Numbered from the stretch's first letter, positions 1 through 14,010 are shown. The stretch: 64,000 nucleotides of DNA from Rhizomys pruinosus (GCA_009823505.1 VZQC01000610.1:2007956-2071955), one strand, 5' to 3'. The notes: generated by a model from the letters alone, not told the origin. Numbers and translations are program-made.

Positions 1-103
1 CAGGCAGACAGCATTTCCCAGCTCCCAAGCTCCCTAGCTTCCTTCCATCCACTGAGTGGCTTTGTGGCCAATGAGACAAAGGCATTAAGGTCTAAGAGCC
101 CTG

Positions 104-447
104 TGTTGCTTTGAATGAGAATGTACTCCAGAGGCTCCCAGTATTTGAATACTTGGCCCAGTTGGTGGCACTGTTTGCAGAGGGTGAGAAGGTGTAATCT
201 TGCTGGAGGAAGCAGGTCACAGGGCAGGGTTTGAGAGTTCACAGCATTGCCCATTTCCTGTTTGTCTCTGCCTCCTGAACCTGCTTGAAGATGTGAGTGC
301 TCAGTGTTCTGCTCCGGCTGCCTCTGTTGCCATGCCTCCCCACCATGATGGAATCTTACCCTCAAACCATAAGCCAAATAAGCTCTTCCTCCTATAGTTG
401 CCTTGCTCATTGTATTTTATCACAGCAACAGAAAAGTAACACACACT
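104..447 (+). repeat. MaLR/ORR1-like solo LTR (probable)
   Basis: The sequence follows the layout of a rodent MaLR-type LTR: a start near TGTTGCTTTGAATG, TTGGCCCAGTTGGTGGCACTG, a middle rich in ctgcctc, and a 3' end with CCATAAGCCAAATAAGC and the tail tatcacagcaacagaaaag. I assign the family from memory. Bases 1-103 show nothing I recognise. Confidence 0.55.
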
Positions 448-568
448 CCTCAAAATGACATGCACTATTTTGAGTGCACCATTTTTTACTTTCTTTTCTG
501 TTGTCTACAGTGTGATGGTTTGGGCTACAGTCTTCACAATACACCTGGAAGATTTATTTTATTTTATT

Positions 569-1151
569 TTTTGAGACAGGGTCGGTCTCCTTGTAGCTCT
601 AGCTGTCCTGGAACTCGCTATGTAGACCAGGGTGGCCTTAAACTCACAGAGATTCACCTGTCTCTGCCTCCCTAGTGTTGGGATTAAAAGTGTGTGTGCC
701 ACCATGCCCGGCTGTACATCTTGAGATTTGGAGCTAAGTGAAATCGAAGAGAATTCTGAGCTACTGGAGCTGCTTGGACCACAGCGCATGTGTGAAGGCT
801 TGATGACAACTTGCAGGAGTTGGTTCTCGCTACACAGGGGGTTCTGGGGATCCAACTCAGGTTCTCAGACTTGGTGGCAAGTCCTTCTATCTTGCTTGTT
901 CAACTTTCAGTGTGTGTCTGCACTTGTTTGAAAGCCAGAGACAACCTTAGATCTGTCCTTTGCATTTTTTTAAATTTTTGCTATTTTTATTTTATTTTAT
1001 TTTTTATTTATTTATTTAATTTTTATTTTATTTTATCTTTTGGTCTTTTTTGAGACAGGGTCTCCCTGTAGCCCCAGCTGTCCTGGAACTCACTCTGTAG
1101 ACCAGGCTGGCCTTGAACTCACAAAGATCCGCCTGCCTCTGCCTCCCAAGT
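569..1151 (-). repeat. SINE group: diverged B1 (569-714), B4-like (787-893), truncated B1 (1,049-1,151)
   Basis: Both B1 copies read in reverse orientation (gagacagggtct... tgggattaaa). The second is cut by the N at 1,152. The middle piece shares acaacttgcaggagttggttct with the B4-like element at 34,6xx. The bases between are AT-rich or unrecognised. Confidence 0.7.
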
Positions 1152-1152
1152 N
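1152..1152. other. Single N at a contig junction
   Basis: The N interrupts a B1 element (caagtNgctagg). The 126 bp before it (1,026-1,151) are identical to 12,386-12,511, and noisy sequence starts directly after it. Confidence 0.9.
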
Positions 1153-4100
1153 GCTAGGTATTAAAAGGCATGCGCCACCTACTTTTATCCACCCTCCAAA
1201 TCGCTAGCACTACGCCGCGCGGGCTAGTTTAATGTTTATTTTATGGCATCGTGAGTTGGAAATGTAATTGACCTGCCGTATTTAAGTGCCACTCATGTTA
1301 TGAAATGCCTAAGGAGGTCGGTTGGAAGAGGACATTAGATCCTCTGAGACTGGAGTTACAAGTGATTTGTAGCCACCATGTGGTGTGTGCTGGGAATTAA
1401 TCCTGGGTCCTCCTGCAGGAGAGCAAATCAGGATGCTCTTAACGTTTGCTGAGCCATCTCTCAACCCCCTTTTATTTATTTTTGAAGAAGTCTCTCACTG
1501 CCTGAAATTTAAAGCTCAGGCCCACCAATGAGCCTCGGAAGGACTCCATCTGCCTCTGCCTTCTCAGCACTAGGACCACGCTGTGCCAATGGCAACTTAA
1601 CGAGTTTAGATTCTCAGTGTTCAACGCACTATGAGCAATTCCAACTTCTCTGTGAAAGTTCCTATTTTATAATAATGGGTCCACTGAAAACAAAAATAAC
1701 AGTGGGCATATGCACATTTTAGGATATTCAGCAAGGACAGCCTGCTGTCAACTCTGCTTACCACATCTGGTTCTCTTCTAGGCCTAGGCTAGAGTTACCT
1801 TTGTGGAACACTTGAAATGGACCTATTCATATTCACCTTTATTACCTCAGTGTTAGTAGCATTGGAGGCCCACTAGGGGAAATCTATTTGCTTCTGATCA
1901 AAAGAATGGACTATCCCACTAGGAGACATGCCACTATCTCCTCCCTTCAAAGTTAATCCTATTTGGCCAGTCAAGCACCTGGCCAGGGAACTGCCCTCAT
2001 AAAGTGTGGGTTCCAACCGTTATAACTATGCTAAAGAAGACCAAGGAGCAATGATCTCTTTGATGAACATCATGTGCGTTTCCTTCCTAGAGTCGCCTGT
2101 CGCAGTTGCTACTGCAAGCCTCATCAAGGCTCTGTTGGGTTTGCCCATCTTGCTCAGCACCCCTACTTGAATGGGTGCCACACGTTTTCCTTCTGTGTTC
2201 CTTCTGTCTGTTTTAGATGCTGGGAGAGGCCAAGAGTGTTTTTTTTAATGATCATCCTTTGGGCCATTTTTACCCTTTCTCTGAAGCCATCCTCCGGGCC
2301 CTAGTAGAGTCCGTGCGGAAGGAAAGGGGAAACAGAGGGTCTGGCAAAGTGGGGAAAGGGCATCTTTTCCTAACATCCCGCTTTAGGCTGACCTGGAAGC
2401 TATCCCTCCTAGGATACCCACATAAAAGTGATGGAGAGAACTGATTCACAAAGTTGGTCCCTCTGACCTCTACAATGTCGATAACAACACACACAAAAAA
2501 GGATAAAAATTTTCGTTTTTTTTATAATTTTTTAAAAAATTAATGGATAGATGGTTTGGGATTAACCATAGTGTGTGTATTTACCCTGATAGTTTGTGGG
2601 CGTCAGAGGACAACATGTGAGTCAGTTCTCTCCTTTTACAATATGGTCCTGGGATACCACCTCAAATTGTCTGTATTTAGTGGCAAGCATCTTCTACTAG
2701 ATGAACCCTTAGCCTTGATCTAATAAAATCTTTTTTTTTTTATTTTTTTTTTTGGTCTTTTTGAGACAGGGTCTCCCGTTTTTTTTTTTTTGCACGTTCC
2801 TGTTTTTTTTAAAAAATATGAGAGAAAAGAAAAAGTTTCAGCAGCCTTTACTGGGGAGATAGAGAAAATAATCTGGTAGTTCTATTAAAAAACAAACAGA
2901 GCTGGGCTGTGGTGGTGCATCCCTTTAATCCACACTTCCGGAGCGCAAGGCAGAGCGGATCTTTTGCTGAGTTCTACAGGGAGACCCCTGTCTGAAAAGA
3001 ACTGAAAAAAACCAGACACACAGAAACAAAAAACGAGCTGCTTAGGGCGTGGTGTGTTCGGCAGCTTATGCTATTAGTCCTTAGCCTCGGGGGTTAGGCA
3101 GAGGCAGGCGATGTTATCTTTGGGTGGAGTTTCAAGTCAGCCTGGTCTACAGAGGGATTCTAGACACAGCTGGGGCTACAGGCAGACCCATGTCTCAAAA
3201 CGACAAAAAAACAAAACCCCAAACAGAGCAAAAACTACTATGGTTAGTCCACTACCGATGGGGGCGGGGCGCCACCCCCGCCCCTCGGCCAAATTGGGGC
3301 GAGGAGCGGAGCGCTGTCATACCCACTGGGAACTAAAAAACACATCACTAGTTAAGAAAAACAAAAAGTGCCTTGAAAGAATCCCACAGAAGTCCGTATC
3401 CTACCTCCCCCTCTGCCAATCTAAAACACTAAAATCATCTAAATCTCAATAACCACACCACAATAAAATTCGAAAAAACCTAATCCTGGAGGTGCAGGAG
3501 AAAATTAAAAAGACCTAATAAGAACCACAAGACCCTGGTCCCATGGATGTGCTGGTACCGTCCAAAATGCGCTCCACAAGGGCTAGACGGGTGAACCCAC
3601 CCCACTAAACCCACCACCGTACTCGCTATATTAGGAGGATACATGTGATGATCGCAAGGTCGATACTGCGCGGCAGGTGGAAGAGGGCAGGATCGAAGGC
3701 AGAGCTGGACGTGGTGGTGCAAGCACCTGCTCGTTTCAAAAATTCCCAGCGAGCATCTAATAAATGAACGCAGCAGGCCCAGCGGCTCAAGACTTAGGTG
3801 ATTTGCTTGTGTGAAGGTTCCTCAGGCCTATGAGTAGTCTCCTCTGGTCTTTTGACTGGAGTTGCTGAGTGTATTTCATCTGTAGGATACTCTTTTTTTT
3901 ATGTTTTCTGTGGCTGTTCTGAGACATAGGAAGTCTCAGGGTCTAGAATATACGCTCTGGTCGCTGTCGCATCAAGACCACCCTCACGCAATGCCTTTCA
4001 CGACTCATTGGGGCAGAGGTACAGCAATGCAGCAGTGGCCTTGACCGTGTGAAGTACGGCAAATCAACGGGTGAACTGCCATGTCTATGCTGCATCGCTA

Positions 4101-7100
4101 AGAGCACTGAGCATTGCCTATCTATCGTCATGCCAAGTGCAAAGATGCATGCAGAGGGACTGAAAAAAGGGGACATGAATCTGGCTGCAATCGACGTTGG
4201 CTACGAAGAGCCAGCCTGGAGAGTTTCACTTATGACTCATATGTGCATTTTTGATGAAAGTTAGCAAGTTTCAGGCCAAGCTGAGACTAAAGGGAGACCC
4301 TGTCTCAAAAAACACCAGAAAACAACAACAACAAACAAACAAACAACTAATCCACCTCCCCTCTCCTGCTCTGTGCGACAGGAGGCAGGGCAGTGCGTCT
4401 GTTATGAGACAGGCTCTTCGCTTGCAGACCCGCTTTGTACGGCACTGATCTATCAGAGGTCAGGTGTGTATGCATAGCATCTGCTGAGTAGGAGCTCATT
4501 GCTGAGCGCTGAATTCTTACCAGCCTCCTTCGCCATCCCCCTCTTCTCGTCAGTGGTCACGGATCTGTGCTATGGGGTTAGGAGGCATATTTCAGACGGA
4601 GGTATTTGTTGAAAATGTATGGATTAAGATAACTAGAGTGTTTAGTTCACTTTATTCTCGTAGCTCTGACATCACACCAGGACCAAGGGACTTATAGGTA
4701 ATAAGAGTGTGTAATTTGAAGCTTATACCGCGACGTTTTTCTTACTCCACGTCAAGGATAACTCAAACTTTCCACAAGGTTGATTATTGGGCTCATTTCT
4801 TTGTTGGTTTTCTCTCCTTTTTAAAATGAAAAGAAGACAAAGTGACGAGGTCGGCAGGGGGCCTCGTTGCCAAGAGATGGCTTGAGAACACTCGGACGCA
4901 TGTTACCAGACTTAGATGAAACTCTTCTCAAGACTAGAAACAGAAGCAAAGCAGAAGTAGAGATGGAAGGATATGGACAATAGATTCTCCCATTAATTTG
5001 GCCAACCCAGTTGAACAATGCTTCTCCGTCAAGGCCTTCACCACCATATCTAACGATTCCCCACAACAGCACCGCGTAACTGCGGCGCATTCAAAATAGA
5101 TCCTTATATCTACATCTTGAGCTTGGAGATCTGAGCTTTTTAAAATCCCTCACCACAAACTCAATGACTTCAGTGAAGGTATTCCTTAAAAAATGATGCA
5201 ATGTCTCTGTAAAGTACCATAAATTCATCTGGATGTCCTCTGCTTAGTCCAACAATTCCTGCTTTCTCTCCTTTCTCTTCTCTTCTGCTTATATCGGGTC
5301 TATCTATTACGCAGTGGTTCCCTGTATGTAGCCAGCTGGCACCCTGCGACTCCTGGATAATCTCGCTAGAATATGGCTTAGGCCTGACACGCAACGTCTA
5401 GACAAAACTTGCGAGCTAGAGATCTGAAAATATGCGCTACCCAAAATCCTATTTCTATGATTCTGGGATTTTACAAGTGCCCACCTTAGCATCCTAGGTC
5501 ATCAAAAAGTTTACCGAAGGAGAACTTCTTATTCTCAAGTCACCCACACCTCTTTCGCTTGCAATGCATTGCTTTCCCATGCTCACCTTTTTACTGTCTG
5601 TCTGAGTTCTCAACAGGAGTTAGGTGCTTCAGGGTCAGGGCCTCCAGAACGGCCTCAGGGCGTCAGCTCACACAGCACATAATATCTCCCAGGTTTTCCT
5701 CGAGGCCACAAAACACCCTCTTCCGGTCCTCTCCCCTCTAGCTTCCGTCATTAAGTCCCATACGCACACGCCAGATCCGGTTCCATGGACTGAGAGAGGA
5801 CCTGTGGCTCGCTCCAGTAGAAAAGCGATGGGTCTGATCAAAGCGTCAGACCACCAGCAAGTACCTGCCGATATGCTCATGCCACTATCCCTCCCTATCA
5901 TACATGCGGTGATCTCTCAATTTTCACGAGCCTAATCTCCTCCTGACCTCAAGCTCTTTAATAACTCAGGCATCAGGGAAAAATATAGAAAAGAGCACTG
6001 CAGTGGAAGAGTGTGCCACGCCCTGGTTCTCTTTTCATTCCAGCACCATCTGTTTCAGCCACTCTGGTCTCTTGCCGCCTGAGAAGGTTCTATGATAGGA
6101 GAGGACAAACCCACGGTACCATAGGAACAACGTGAGCAGCCGTCTTGCTCGCTCATAACAGCCGAACCTTGGGCATAGAGGGACTTCTCCCTTTGAGGAA
6201 GGAAAGGGCGAGCCACCTATAGAGCACTACATTGTCCAAAGGAGGAGAACTACTCTGGCCTTCTGCCCTACGGCTCTCTAAAGGCAATTTATAAGGGTGA
6301 ACCCACCTTTTTATGAGGCGATTTCCGCCTGGGGTCCACCTGGGAAGGGCGTTTTGTCGTTCAGAATGGGCTTAAATTGGTATCGTGCTCAGTTGAAGCT
6401 TTAGTAGCTTGGCGGGACTCCGAATATTGGCGTGAGCCCTAGGTGCCTCTCCCTCAGTTGGGGGAAGGGGGTCACAGCTTCACCGTCCCAGCAGCCTTGG
6501 CTAGGACTTCAGAACAAATTGAGAGAGGTTGATTTGCTCGTGCACGATTCACTCCTCCGAGACAGAGAACTAATCAGCACCGGTGTCTTGTGGAACCGGT
6601 AAAGGTTCACACCGAGTGCACAAGTTTGGAATTCAGACCACCTTCCCCCTCACACTAGTGGCTTCAGCGACCTGCTTGACGCACTTAAACATTGGCACGC
6701 CGGCCGCTCGTAGAGCGATCAGGACCACATCTGAGTGCGTAAACCGGCCACAAGTGCCCAACCTCAGCTGCGGGTCGCTACTTGCATGGCCCTTGGTCCA
6801 GATTACTTCCCTGCCTCATCAACATTCGTTCGGCCATCATTTCGACCCCACTCTTCCGTCTCCTTCCTCCTTGTAGCTTCCGCCCTTCTTCTCATACTTG
6901 GCCGTCCCTCCATCCCTTCCCCACTTAACTCTATCCGATACCCCTCCCACTGGAGGACAAGTTCTTCGACTTTGCTCCATTAGCTGTTGCAATCTCAGCC
7001 TCGTACGCACTATTCCCTCGATCCTAGATCCTTTTCTCTTACTGCGGCTGACCAAGCCCCTCGCTTCGGTTCTCCTTTATCGCGTCCTTGGCTACCACCG

Positions 7101-10100
7101 ACTCGCGATGTGCTCCCAGGGATGCAATCCATCGGCATTCCTCTTCTCATCGCTCGCCTTTGTGGATCCCCGCTACTCTCCAACCACACCCCCCGCTACA
7201 TGCGCCTTCGACCGTCGGGAGCAAGAGAGGGGATCTGACCCTATTCACGAAATCCACCCTCCGCAGGGAGCCGGGTGGCTGCGGCCGCGACATGCAGGCT
7301 TCTGTTCCTGGCTGTGCTGCGGCCGCACACGGGAAACGCGGTCACCGCCGAGCGTTTGCGGTAGGTGCGGGCGGCGCTGGGCATGAGCTTCTCGCCCAGG
7401 GTCTGGGATGTTGGACTGGGCCTGGGCTCCCCATTCGCGTGCGCAAACGGCAAGGCCAGAGCGGGGCGCGCAGGTGCTCCGCGAGGGAATGCAGCCGCGC
7501 AGGGCGGTCCCGCGGTCTCTGCCCTGTCCTCCTGTCGGCTTCTGTGAGCCCCCTGGCGATGCCGGCTAGGGGCGGCCGGACTGGGCAGCCTAGGCAAAGA
7601 AAGGTTCGAGTGACAGCGATGGGCTCTAGGCAAGAAATGGCTGGGATGGCCCAGAGAAGGACTCACGTGGCCCGCAGAGGGGCGGAGGGTCCAGGTAGAT
7701 GGCCCAATTATCACACGACCACTGTGCGGAGATACAGGGTCGGTGTATCTGAGTTAGTCTGCCGCTCTATCCGCCTTACGTACTCCTCTCTGCTTTATTC
7801 AAAACTCTTGTCTGCACGAGCCTCCTTCTGCTTTGCTGTTTTTCTGTTTGTCTGGGCCCTAAGCCTGGCGCCGGGAAAACAAGATGGCAAGGTCTAAGCA
7901 GGGCTGGTCTGTATTGAGGCATGAGGCAGAATGAATGACCCTGTGCCCAGGGCTGAGCGTCCTGGTTACTTCACTCTATCGTCTCTATTCTTCCTACTGT
8001 ACAATCTCTCTCTCTCTCCCTCTTCTCTCTCTCTTCTCTCTCTCTCTCTCTCTAAATGGATCTTCCTCCTGTGTGGCTTTCTCAACACGAACCAGAAGCC
8101 CCGTTGTTTTGGGTTCCTCCAGCCCTCTCTGGTCCCTTCCATTGTCACAGCTCTAAAGTCCATAGTGAATGACCAATGGAGGATGGAGGCTTCCTGACGT
8201 TTCCTGAGGAGTTGGCAGGGTTTTGCTAGGTGAGTTTACCTTCCACCCAAACCAGGGACCTTCATGTCCCTTGACATGACGCTCAGAAGAGAGGGAAGCC
8301 CACTGAGGCTGGGGCTGGTTGGATGGAGCTACAATAATGGAAGAGAGATCTGGAAACAGAAATGGAGAGGTCATCCCAGAGGGTGATTGGTGCAACAAAC
8401 CTGCCATGTGAGATGGGCAGTCCTTTAATGCCAGCACTCGACTGAGGGATGTTGGACGTTTGAGGCAGCACTGCCTACAAGTTTGAGTTCAGCACAGCTG
8501 GGACTACAGTGGAGACCTTGTCTCTAAAAAACAAATCCACACCAGCACCCTTGGGCTCGTGGTGACACAGCCTTTAGTCCTAGCCATTTTAGGGAGGCAG
8601 AGGAGGCGGGATCTTTGTGAGTTCAAGTTGTGAGTTTCAAGCCTCCACAGCGTGGCTCTACCACGTGGCGTAGTTCCAGGACAGGCTGGGTGCTTACAGG
8701 GAGATCCTGTTCAAAAGTATCCCCCCCCCCAAAAAAAAAAAGAAAGAAAGCAACTCAGGAACAGCGGTATGAAGTCCCGTCTTTAGCTCGTTGGTCAGAG
8801 TATAGGTACCCAGGAATTCTGCAGTCTGAGTCTTGGATCACTGTCCTGAAGGCTCACGCATAAATCAAGGTGTCCGGTAGTCGTGCACACCCTGTAGCAG
8901 AAGATAGGCAAGTTCACGGCCATCCTGGGCTACTGAAGGAGTTCCCAGCCAACCTAGGACCACAGGAAACCTGCTCTAAAACAGAAACATGGGGCTGGAG
9001 TGTTGGCTTCAGTCGGTAAGAGCACCAAACTGCCTCTTGCAGCAGGACCTGGGTTTGATCCCACGTACACACACATTCGGCTGGTACCAACAACCATCTT
9101 TACTCAGTCTTCCAGAAGAATCTGATCGCCCTCTTTCGTACCTCGAGGCTATTGCCATGATCACGGGCTTACACCATACCTGCACATACAGACAGGTACA
9201 CTTCAATCACATATAAATATTAATAATAAGCCCTCTCAGGCTCGGTGGTGCGCGCACACCTTAATCCTAGCATTGGGAGGCAAGAGGCAGATTCTTGTGA
9301 GTTCAAGGCCAGCCCCTGGTCTACAGTGGGCAAAGTGCGTTCCAGACAGCTGGGGCTACCAGAGGGGAACCTGTCTCAAAAAGATCCAAAAATGAATAAA
9401 TTAATTAAATTAAAAAAGAAAACAAAACAAACACCTAGAACCAAACAAACAAACAACCAAAAAAAGAGAAAACAGAGATAGCTTTGCCAGGAGAAGGACT
9501 CCTTTTACATAACTGTGTCTCAGGGTATGGATCTGCCAACGGTTAGCACACACTGAGGAACACAGGGAGCTCCAGCCCGATCTGGGAGGCAGCGCTCTGG
9601 AAGGGATAACAAAACAACACACGGTCCTGTACAAACTTGAGCTGTTACCAGAAGCAAAACAAGCATCCTGGATGAAATGTCGTCTTTCCTTAGCATTTAA
9701 GAGCTCTGGCTGAGCTTGTAAGGCCTTTGCAACACTGATCCACAACACTAAGACATCTTCACGACTTGCTAGGATCGCCTGTTCTGTTTTTTTTTTCCCT
9801 GTTGCACTGTAGTGTTCCCCACCGCCCTTTTCCCTCTTTTTTCCTTCCCCGACCCTCACTTTTTTCGGCGCTACCCTTGCTTTGCATACTTCCCCTTTCT
9901 CCCTTTTTTTCATCTTTCCCTAGTTCTTTTTAGATTTTTATCCCCCTGTTCTCTGGCTTCCCCTCTCCGTAGCTTTTCTATTTCCCCTGGTATTTTACAT
10001 ACAGCAGCCAAAATTAGCCACTAACTTAAATAAATACTTTAAAATAGGGCGGAGACATCGGCCTAGTGAAGATGCTGACTGGCATCTTACAGCGGACACG

Positions 10101-12385
10101 GGTTTCAAGCCCCGCACCCAGCATGGGCGCTGAGAAGCCGTCTGTATGCAATTCCAGGAGACCTCCAGTTCTCAGGGGAATCCGACACCCCTCTCTTTTG
10201 ACCTCCTTGGCATTGCATGACATGGGTGCACAAACCCTTACAAAATGTAGACCATTAACCATTCATCAAATACAACACTAAAATAACTAAAACTAAACTA
10301 CCCAATTAAAAAATTACACCAAAATATTAAAATATATTAAATCTAATATTTTTCATAAAGGGCCGTAGACAAGTAAAGGGAGGCTCACAGGCTTGGGAGT
10401 AGTGAAGTTTCATGGACAACTCTAGGAAATTCAGATTGGCAAATGATGATATCCACGCTACCTTATACACATGGTGGAAGAACAGTTTGTGTTAGTACTA
10501 GATTAAACATTTTGCGGTGGCTGGAGAGATAATTTTCAGTGGTTACAGCGTGGCTGCTCTCTAACAGGTCTTGGGCTTCAGTTCCAGCATCCACATGTCA
10601 GCTTCACAATCAACTGTTAGTAACTTAGCCATGCCCTGGGATCAATGCCCTTTTTTCTGTGCATCTGTAGATTTTCCTGATCATGTTTTGTGTGCACAAT
10701 ATATTGCAGGCAAATCGACCACCCATCAAAGAACTACATTAAAAAAAAATTTTTTTTTGTCTTTTTTGAGAACAGGGGTCCTACCCTTTAGTCTCAGCTG
10801 GCTCACAGAAATCCGCCTGCCTTTTTCTGCCTCCCAGTTGCTAGGATTATAAGCCATGCGCCCTCAATCCCGCAAGTAACATTTAACTATCTTTGAAACT
10901 CATTACATACCTATCATCTCAGTCATTTAACTTGTAGATGGGAAATTGATTTCTTTTACCCATCTGAAGGAATGAACTGATCATATGTAAACACACCCCC
11001 CCCCCCCCCCCTCCCCCAAGATTTATTATTGATGCAAGGCGGACAGTCACAGCGCTGTAATTACTGAACCTAGATAGCTTGTCTACCCTTCCTCTTGGGA
11101 AGAGGGTTTGGAGACAACTTGCATTATTCTCTAGGGGGACTAATAAGTTATTTTTTTACGGGGTCCTTCACATGGGCCCTGGCAGAAGCTCACAGCCTTC
11201 TACTGAGCGAATTTGAAAGTTTTTGTACCACATGGACACAGTGGTGGCTTTGTTAAGTGATTTACTTATGGAATCACAGACATGCAAATGTTGGCATGCA
11301 GAGTGCATTTGTGAAATAGCCAATTTACATTACTTGGCCTTGTGATAGACACACTTCTTTTGTTTTTTCTCATGCCAGTTAAGAGCTCTAGTGCATGGCA
11401 ACTCGGGGACGAATCAGATCGGTCACTGCTTTCCATCCTTGACTGGGGAGATCTGTATGATCAGGAAGGTAGAAGCACTCGCATAAAAGCTCTTCCAGAC
11501 ACCCTTGCTGCTCTCCACCGCTTCCTTTAATTTAAAAACAGTATGATCAAACTGCTGTATCTTGGTGTGATATACTCTGGACCCCTGTTTTAGAGTTCTG
11601 TTCCTCTAGTACTATCATATACTCATATTATGCACAGGACCCTCCACTCCTGTGCCACCCCCATAGGCATGTTTTTACCTTTTGTCCCAACTTACTTCTA
11701 TGGAAAACTATCATTTGGCTGCTTATTCGTTCACTCCTTCCTTCAGTCGCACTGTAGGTTTGTTGTGCATCTGTGACCCTGGTGGCTTTTGGAGTGCAGA
11801 GGAGATCGAGGCAGGCAGGGCCTCCAGCCTGAGTGCAGGTCCTCTTGATTTATTTGCTCTTTTTTCCTAGCATGTGCTAAACAGAGCAGAGCTTGCTCTT
11901 GGTGCCTGGGTACCTGTTCCAAGCCCTTCAGTTCAGGGCTGATTGGAGGGTGAAGAAGGCGGGAAAAGCAGAAATTGCTTGAAGACATTGTCTGCCCTAG
12001 AAAGCTTAGGTCTCTCAGAATGAGATGTAGGTACCCTGTGTCGGGGGTTGGCGTTCCTATGGTGACTCCCTGTGAGCCCATCATTTGCAGCAAGCAGAGC
12101 GAGAACTGCAAGGATATTTAGTCTTATAAACTAATACTTTGGTAAAACTTAGACCATGTGATGACTTCAGATGACTCTGTGTGACTAGATCGTTTCCCAA
12201 CAGCCAAGCAGTGATCGGGTATCGTGATTAGAAAAGATTGGTATTTAATATATGCCTGTATCTGAATTGGATAACATGATGTATAACAACGTGCGACCAA
12301 TCATAAAACCATCATATAAAAAAAAACAAAATTACAAAAAAAAAATAAAAACAAACAAAAAATAAAAAAAGAGAGAACAAAGAAC
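1153..12385. other. Noisy duplicate of about 12,512-21,090 (probable gap-fill read)
   Basis: Landmarks occur in the same order in both places. Examples are 1,620-2,000 with 12,914-13,300; the 5,200 region with 15,390; the CpG island and exon 1 at 7,265-7,545 with 16,602-16,880; 8,110-8,270 with 17,435-17,590; and an exact 372-bp run at 11,712-12,083 with 20,579-20,950. Between the perfect blocks the left copy is shredded by single-base insertions and deletions, so no SINE in it is intact. Some stretches (about 3,780-4,250 and 6,050-6,830) I could not align by eye. Genes should not be called here. All repeats in it are counted once, in the clean copy. Confidence 0.85.
7292..7360 (+). other. 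Glt1d1: Duplicate of Glt1d1 exon 1 with one inserted base
   Basis: The stretch is identical to 16,635-16,702 except for an extra A after the first four bases (atgcAgg), which shifts the frame at codon 2. The flanking CpG-island sequence also matches almost perfectly from about 7,265 to 7,545. The donor GTAGGT is retained. Because surrounding sequence contains scattered single-base indels regardless of whether it is SINE or unique DNA, I read this as a partly corrected long-read copy of the same exon, not as a second gene or pseudogene. Confidence 0.85.
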
Positions 12386-12405
12386 TTTTATTTTATCTTT
12401 TGGTC

Positions 12406-12885
12406 TTTTTTGAGACAGGGTCTCCCTGTAGCCCCAGCTGTCCTGGAACTCACTCTGTAGACCAGGCTGGCCTTGAACTCACAAAGATCCGCCTGCCTCT
12501 GCCTCCCAAGTGCTAGGATTAAAGGCATGCGCCACCACGCCCGGCTATTTTTATTTTTATGTGTATGAATGTATTGCCTGCATGTATTTAAGTGCCACTC
12601 ATGTTATGAAATGCCTAAGGAGGTCGGTTGGAAGAGGACATTAGATCCTCTGGAACTGGAGTTACAAGTGATTCTTAGCCACCATGTGGTTGTGGGGAAT
12701 TAAATCTGGGTCCTCTGCAAGAGCAGTCAGTGCTCTTAACTGCTGAACCATCTCTCAAGCCCCCCTTTTCATTTTTTTTGAGACAAAGTCTCTCACTAGC
12801 CTGAAATTTAGAGTCGGCCCACCAATGAGCTCTAAGGATTCATCTGCCTCTGCCTTCTCAGCACTAGGACCACGCTGTGCCAATG
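12406..12885 (-). repeat. SINE group: B1, B2-type, and old B1, all reversed
   Basis: B1 at 12,406-12,545 is nearly consensus for this genome. A B2-type element follows at 12,546-12,764 and ends gaaccatctctcaagcccc, the reverse complement of its tRNA-like head. A diverged B1 relic lies at 12,772-12,885. Confidence 0.85.
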
Positions 12886-13059
12886 GCAACTTAACGAGGT
12901 TAGATTCTCAGTGTTCAACAGCTATGAGCAATTCCAACTTCTCTGTGAAAGTTCCTATTTTATAATAATGGGTCCACTGAAAACAAAACATAACAGTGGG
13001 CATATGCACATTTTAGGATATTCAGCAAAAGGACAGCCTGCTTGTCAACTCTGCTTACC

Positions 13060-13500
13060 ACTGGTTCTCTTCTAGGCCTAGGCTAGAGTTACCTTTGTGG
13101 AACACTTGAAATGGACCTATTCATATTCACCTTTATTACCTCAGTGTTAGTAGCATTGGAGGCCCACTAGGGGAAATCTATTTGCTTCTGATCAAAAGAA
13201 TGGACTATCCCACTAGGAGACATGCCACTATCTCCTCCCTTCAAAGTTAATCCTATTTGGCCAGTCAAGCACCTGGCCAGGGAACTGCCCTCATAAAGGT
13301 GGGTTCACCTTAAACTATGCTAAAGAGACCAGAGGAGCAATGATCTCTTTGATGAAATCATGTGCGTTTCCTTCCTAGAGTCCCTGTGTAGTTGCTATGC
13401 AGCCTCCACAGGCTCTGTTGGGTTTGCCCATCTTTGCTCAGCCCCAACTTTGAAAGGTGCCACTTTTCCTTCTGTTTTCTTCTGTCTGTTTTAGATGCTG
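13060..13500 (+). repeat. Unnamed interspersed repeat, copy 1
   Basis: This shares an ordered set of blocks with 31,440-31,830 and, reversed, 41,990-42,330. The blocks are aggcccactaggggaaa, a gagacat block, (t)ggccagtcaagcacctggcc, gtgggttcacctta, and tgtgcgtttccttccta. It is possibly an LTR; I cannot name the family. Confidence 0.6.
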
Positions 13501-13744
13501 GGAGAGGCCAAGAGTGTTTTTTAATGATATTTTGGGCCTTTTCACCCTTTCTCTGAAGCCCATCTCCTGGCCATGTGGCTGCAAAGGAAGGGGAAAGAGG
13601 GTTGGCCAAAGTGGGGAAAGGGTCTCCCCGCTTTAGGCTGACCTGAAGCTATCCCTGGAACCCACATAAAGTGGATGGAGAGAACTGATTCACAAAGTTG
13701 TCCTCTGACCTCTACATTCATCACACACACAGTGATAAATAGAA

Positions 13745-14010
13745 TTTTCTTTTTTTTTTTACATTGTATTTGTGTGTGTGTACATATGTGTGTGTATACC
13801 ATGACATTCCTGTGGCCGTCAGAGGACAACATGTGGGAGTCAGTTCTCTCCTTTTACAATATGGGTCCTGGGGATCCACCTCAAATTGTCTGATTTAGTG
13901 GCAAGCATCTTTACTAGATGAACCAGCTTGATCTAAATAAAATCTTTTTTTTTTTTTTTGGTCTTTTTGAGACAGGGTCTCCCTGTAGCCCCAGCTGTCC
14001 TGGATTCTTT
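13745..14010 (-). repeat. B4-like SINE (13,745-13,925) and a B1 fragment
   Basis: The first element has the reverse-strand core gtcagaggacaacatgtgggagtcagttct shared in part by other B4-like copies here, so I call it B4-like. A B1 start (gagacagggtctccctgtagcc) at 13,960-14,005 is truncated after about 50 bp. Confidence 0.65.

Noticed and set aside
7088..7897. A 269-codon open frame across the first CpG island
   Set aside because: It exists only in the noisy copy, reads exon 1 in the wrong frame after one inserted base, and is absent from the clean copy at 16.6 kb.
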